NCBI GenBank assembly: GCA_022393335.1
Contig: JAJEKB010020660.1
Span: 714,418-778,417, forward strand
Source of the DNA: Macrotrachela quadricornifera
Lineage: Eukaryota > Rotifera > Eurotatoria > Philodinida > Philodinidae
Reading direction: 5' to 3'
Length of the DNA stretch: 64,000 bases
Shown here: in pieces, positions 62,419 to 64,000 of the stretch
Position numbering within the stretch: position 1 is the first letter of the stretch
How the letters are laid out: the number at the start of each line of letters is the position of its first letter
Made by a program: the position numbers and the translations under genes
The notes under the pieces: model-generated
The model's input: only the letters and a program-made list of their open reading frames with translations
Database searches by the model: none
Told to the model about the DNA's origin: nothing

Positions 62419-62729
62419 TCTACATGAGAAAAGAATATTTTATTTTTCTATGCAATTTGATCATACTTTAACTAATATGATGATAATAAATTTTCGATAA
62501 AGATTTTTTTGTTATGATTTCTGCGTGATCATAGTACTAGATCACAACGGATGAAGCAAGTTGAGTTCAATTACACAAAGCACTATATAAATAATCAAAA
62601 TATACTATAAGATTGCAGCGTGAAAAATTCTACAATCTATATAAGGTCACTTGTTATACGTTTACACTTTTTGTTTCCCAAACGAACAAAATTCTGGACA
62701 ATTGATTTTGATCATGTGAGTTACATAAC

Positions 62730-63501
62730 GGGTGGGCCATAAAGAATGACCCTCTCAGTATTTTGCATTCTTCTCACCTACAATTCAGATTAGAAAAAAA
62801 AATTTTTTATAGAAAGATTCCTCGTCAAATTCTCTACAAAACGTAGATGTTTTTAGCATGTTAAATAACTTCCATTATTTTGTGACATGCGATACATCCG
62901 ATTGGTCCAGGAAGCACAACTTTCAAACACAACATTTTTTCGAATTCATTTTACAGTACATTTTAATTCTTCGATCATTGTTGCATTCAATATCACATTA
63001 TTCAAAAAATAAAATATACTACAAGATGCAGCGTCAAAAGCTCTACAATCTACAAACTAAAGTTCATTTCAATTATATACTTTTTATTTTCAAAAAAACC
63101 AAAACTATGTGACCAAGATTTGTTGCTGCGAAAACCAAACACACAGAATTTAGAGTTTGTTTGAACATAAGAAGCACAAAAATGAAATAAACTATTCTTT
63201 ACAAAATGTAGAGCTTTTCATGTTGCATCTTGTAGTATATTTTGTTTTTTGAATTGAATGGCATTCAAAGCAACAGTGATCAAAGAGTTAAAATGTTGTC
63301 TTTGAAAGTTATGCTTCTTATACTAATCAATTGTATCACATGTCACAACATAATTAAGATTATCTAACATAATAAAAACATGTACCTTTTGTAGAGAATT
63401 TGACAAGAAATCTTTCTATAAAAATTTTTTTTTTCTAATTCGAATTATATAAGTGGAGAAAAATGCAAAATACTGAGAGGGTCATTCTTTATGGCCCACC
63501 C
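62730..63501. mobile_element. Foldback element with GGGTGGGCCATAAAG termini
   Basis: The left terminus GGGTGGGCCATAAAGAATGA is repeated as a complement ending at 63501. The arms, about 360 bases each, pair almost continuously, including TAGAAAGATT, ATTCTCTACAAAA and ACTACAAGATGCARCRTSAA, to a centre near 63115. Flanks show no clear target duplication. A partial arm-like piece (GATTGCAGCGTGAAAAATTC) also lies just outside at 62612. Confidence 0.75.
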
Positions 63502-64000
63502 TTTATATACTTACGCTGCTAGGGACAATATATAAAGTCAGATGGTCAATCAAAATGTCCATTTTAAAAAGGACAGATCGAAAAGAAATTCGTATGGCTA
63601 CTATTTTTTATTGTTTTCGAGTTTTGAAAATATGAAATACACTGTTAGAGATAATAAATTTGTGCTCTATATCTAAATAAATGAAAATGTCACTAGAGAA
63701 GCTACGAAACTATGTCAAAAAAGCTAATTCTTATTAAAGTAAAATATGACTAAAATTATTTGCAGGTAGTTGTATAGTTGATGAGATGTAGGCGAAGGTG
63801 AAAATGCCCTTTCCCCAACATAAACTCAGATACTTCTTAAAATTATGAAAATTCTAGTACCCTGAGCATGATTTATGATGATCCACTACTTATTATAATA
63901 TGTTATGGAATTCATTAAATGTCGATTTTGAGGAATTTTTAGATACCTGAAGACTTCAACCATTCTATTGAATTATTTTAATCCGAATCTTCTCCAGGAT
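63502..64000. other. Intergenic to the window edge
   Basis: Nothing is recognised. Confidence 0.5.

Overview
The window is strongly AT-rich animal DNA. It has small, well-formed GT-AG introns in some genes, single long exons in others, and a very high density of short transposon remnants. The mix of protein families points to a bdelloid rotifer of the Rotaria or Adineta type: an arginine ADP-ribosyltransferase (ART), FG-GAP/VCBS repeats, a bdelloid-type Rossmann-like module, a vwkA-like vWA protein, an intronless bacterial-type DUF4874/DUF4832 protein, and hAT, Tc1/mariner and Helitron debris. This assignment is an inference from gene content. No species marker is present.

Layout. From 0 to 9 kb it is almost all mobile or repetitive: a mariner-type MITE carrying a nested hAT MITE, a 2.2 kb foldback with minisatellite arms, GGTGCTGA minisatellites, one possible orphan exon, and two broken Tc1/mariner transposases. 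From 10 to 16.5 kb lie a four-exon vWA-domain gene (348 aa, minus) and a tandem duplication of about 2.2 kb holding two paralogous single-exon genes (265 and 268 aa). From 17.6 to 31 kb a second, larger tandem duplication carries two claudin/PMP22-like genes (208 aa each, two exons, minus). The copies differ by separate insertions, including a Helitron, and a foldback element sits exactly between them. From 31 to 37 kb are tandem repeats and a mariner derivative made of two inverted 3' ends. From 37.7 to 49.4 kb are three intact minus-strand genes: a five-exon ART-transmembrane-FG-GAP chimera (1062 aa), an eight-exon eIF4A-like DEAD-box protein with damaged catalytic motifs (429 aa), and an intronless secreted DUF4874/DUF4832 protein (619 aa). 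The last two flank a 1.47 kb foldback with an exact 8-bp target duplication. From 51 to 56.3 kb are a dead hAT transposon and a dead Tc1-like transposase. From 57.7 to 64 kb are one small secreted cysteine-rich peptide gene and at least five foldback or MITE elements, two of them with exact 8-bp duplications.

No operon-like pathway is visible. The genes look independent. The most notable gene is the predicted membrane protein with a cytosolic ART domain and an extracellular repeat ectodomain, assembled here from five exons that join in phase over 1063 codons including the stop. The most notable genomic theme is the number of palindromic (foldback) elements. Three of them have different ends but share an internal GTAGAG-containing module. 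Exon models were made by eye from splice consensus and reading phase and have not been tested against transcripts.
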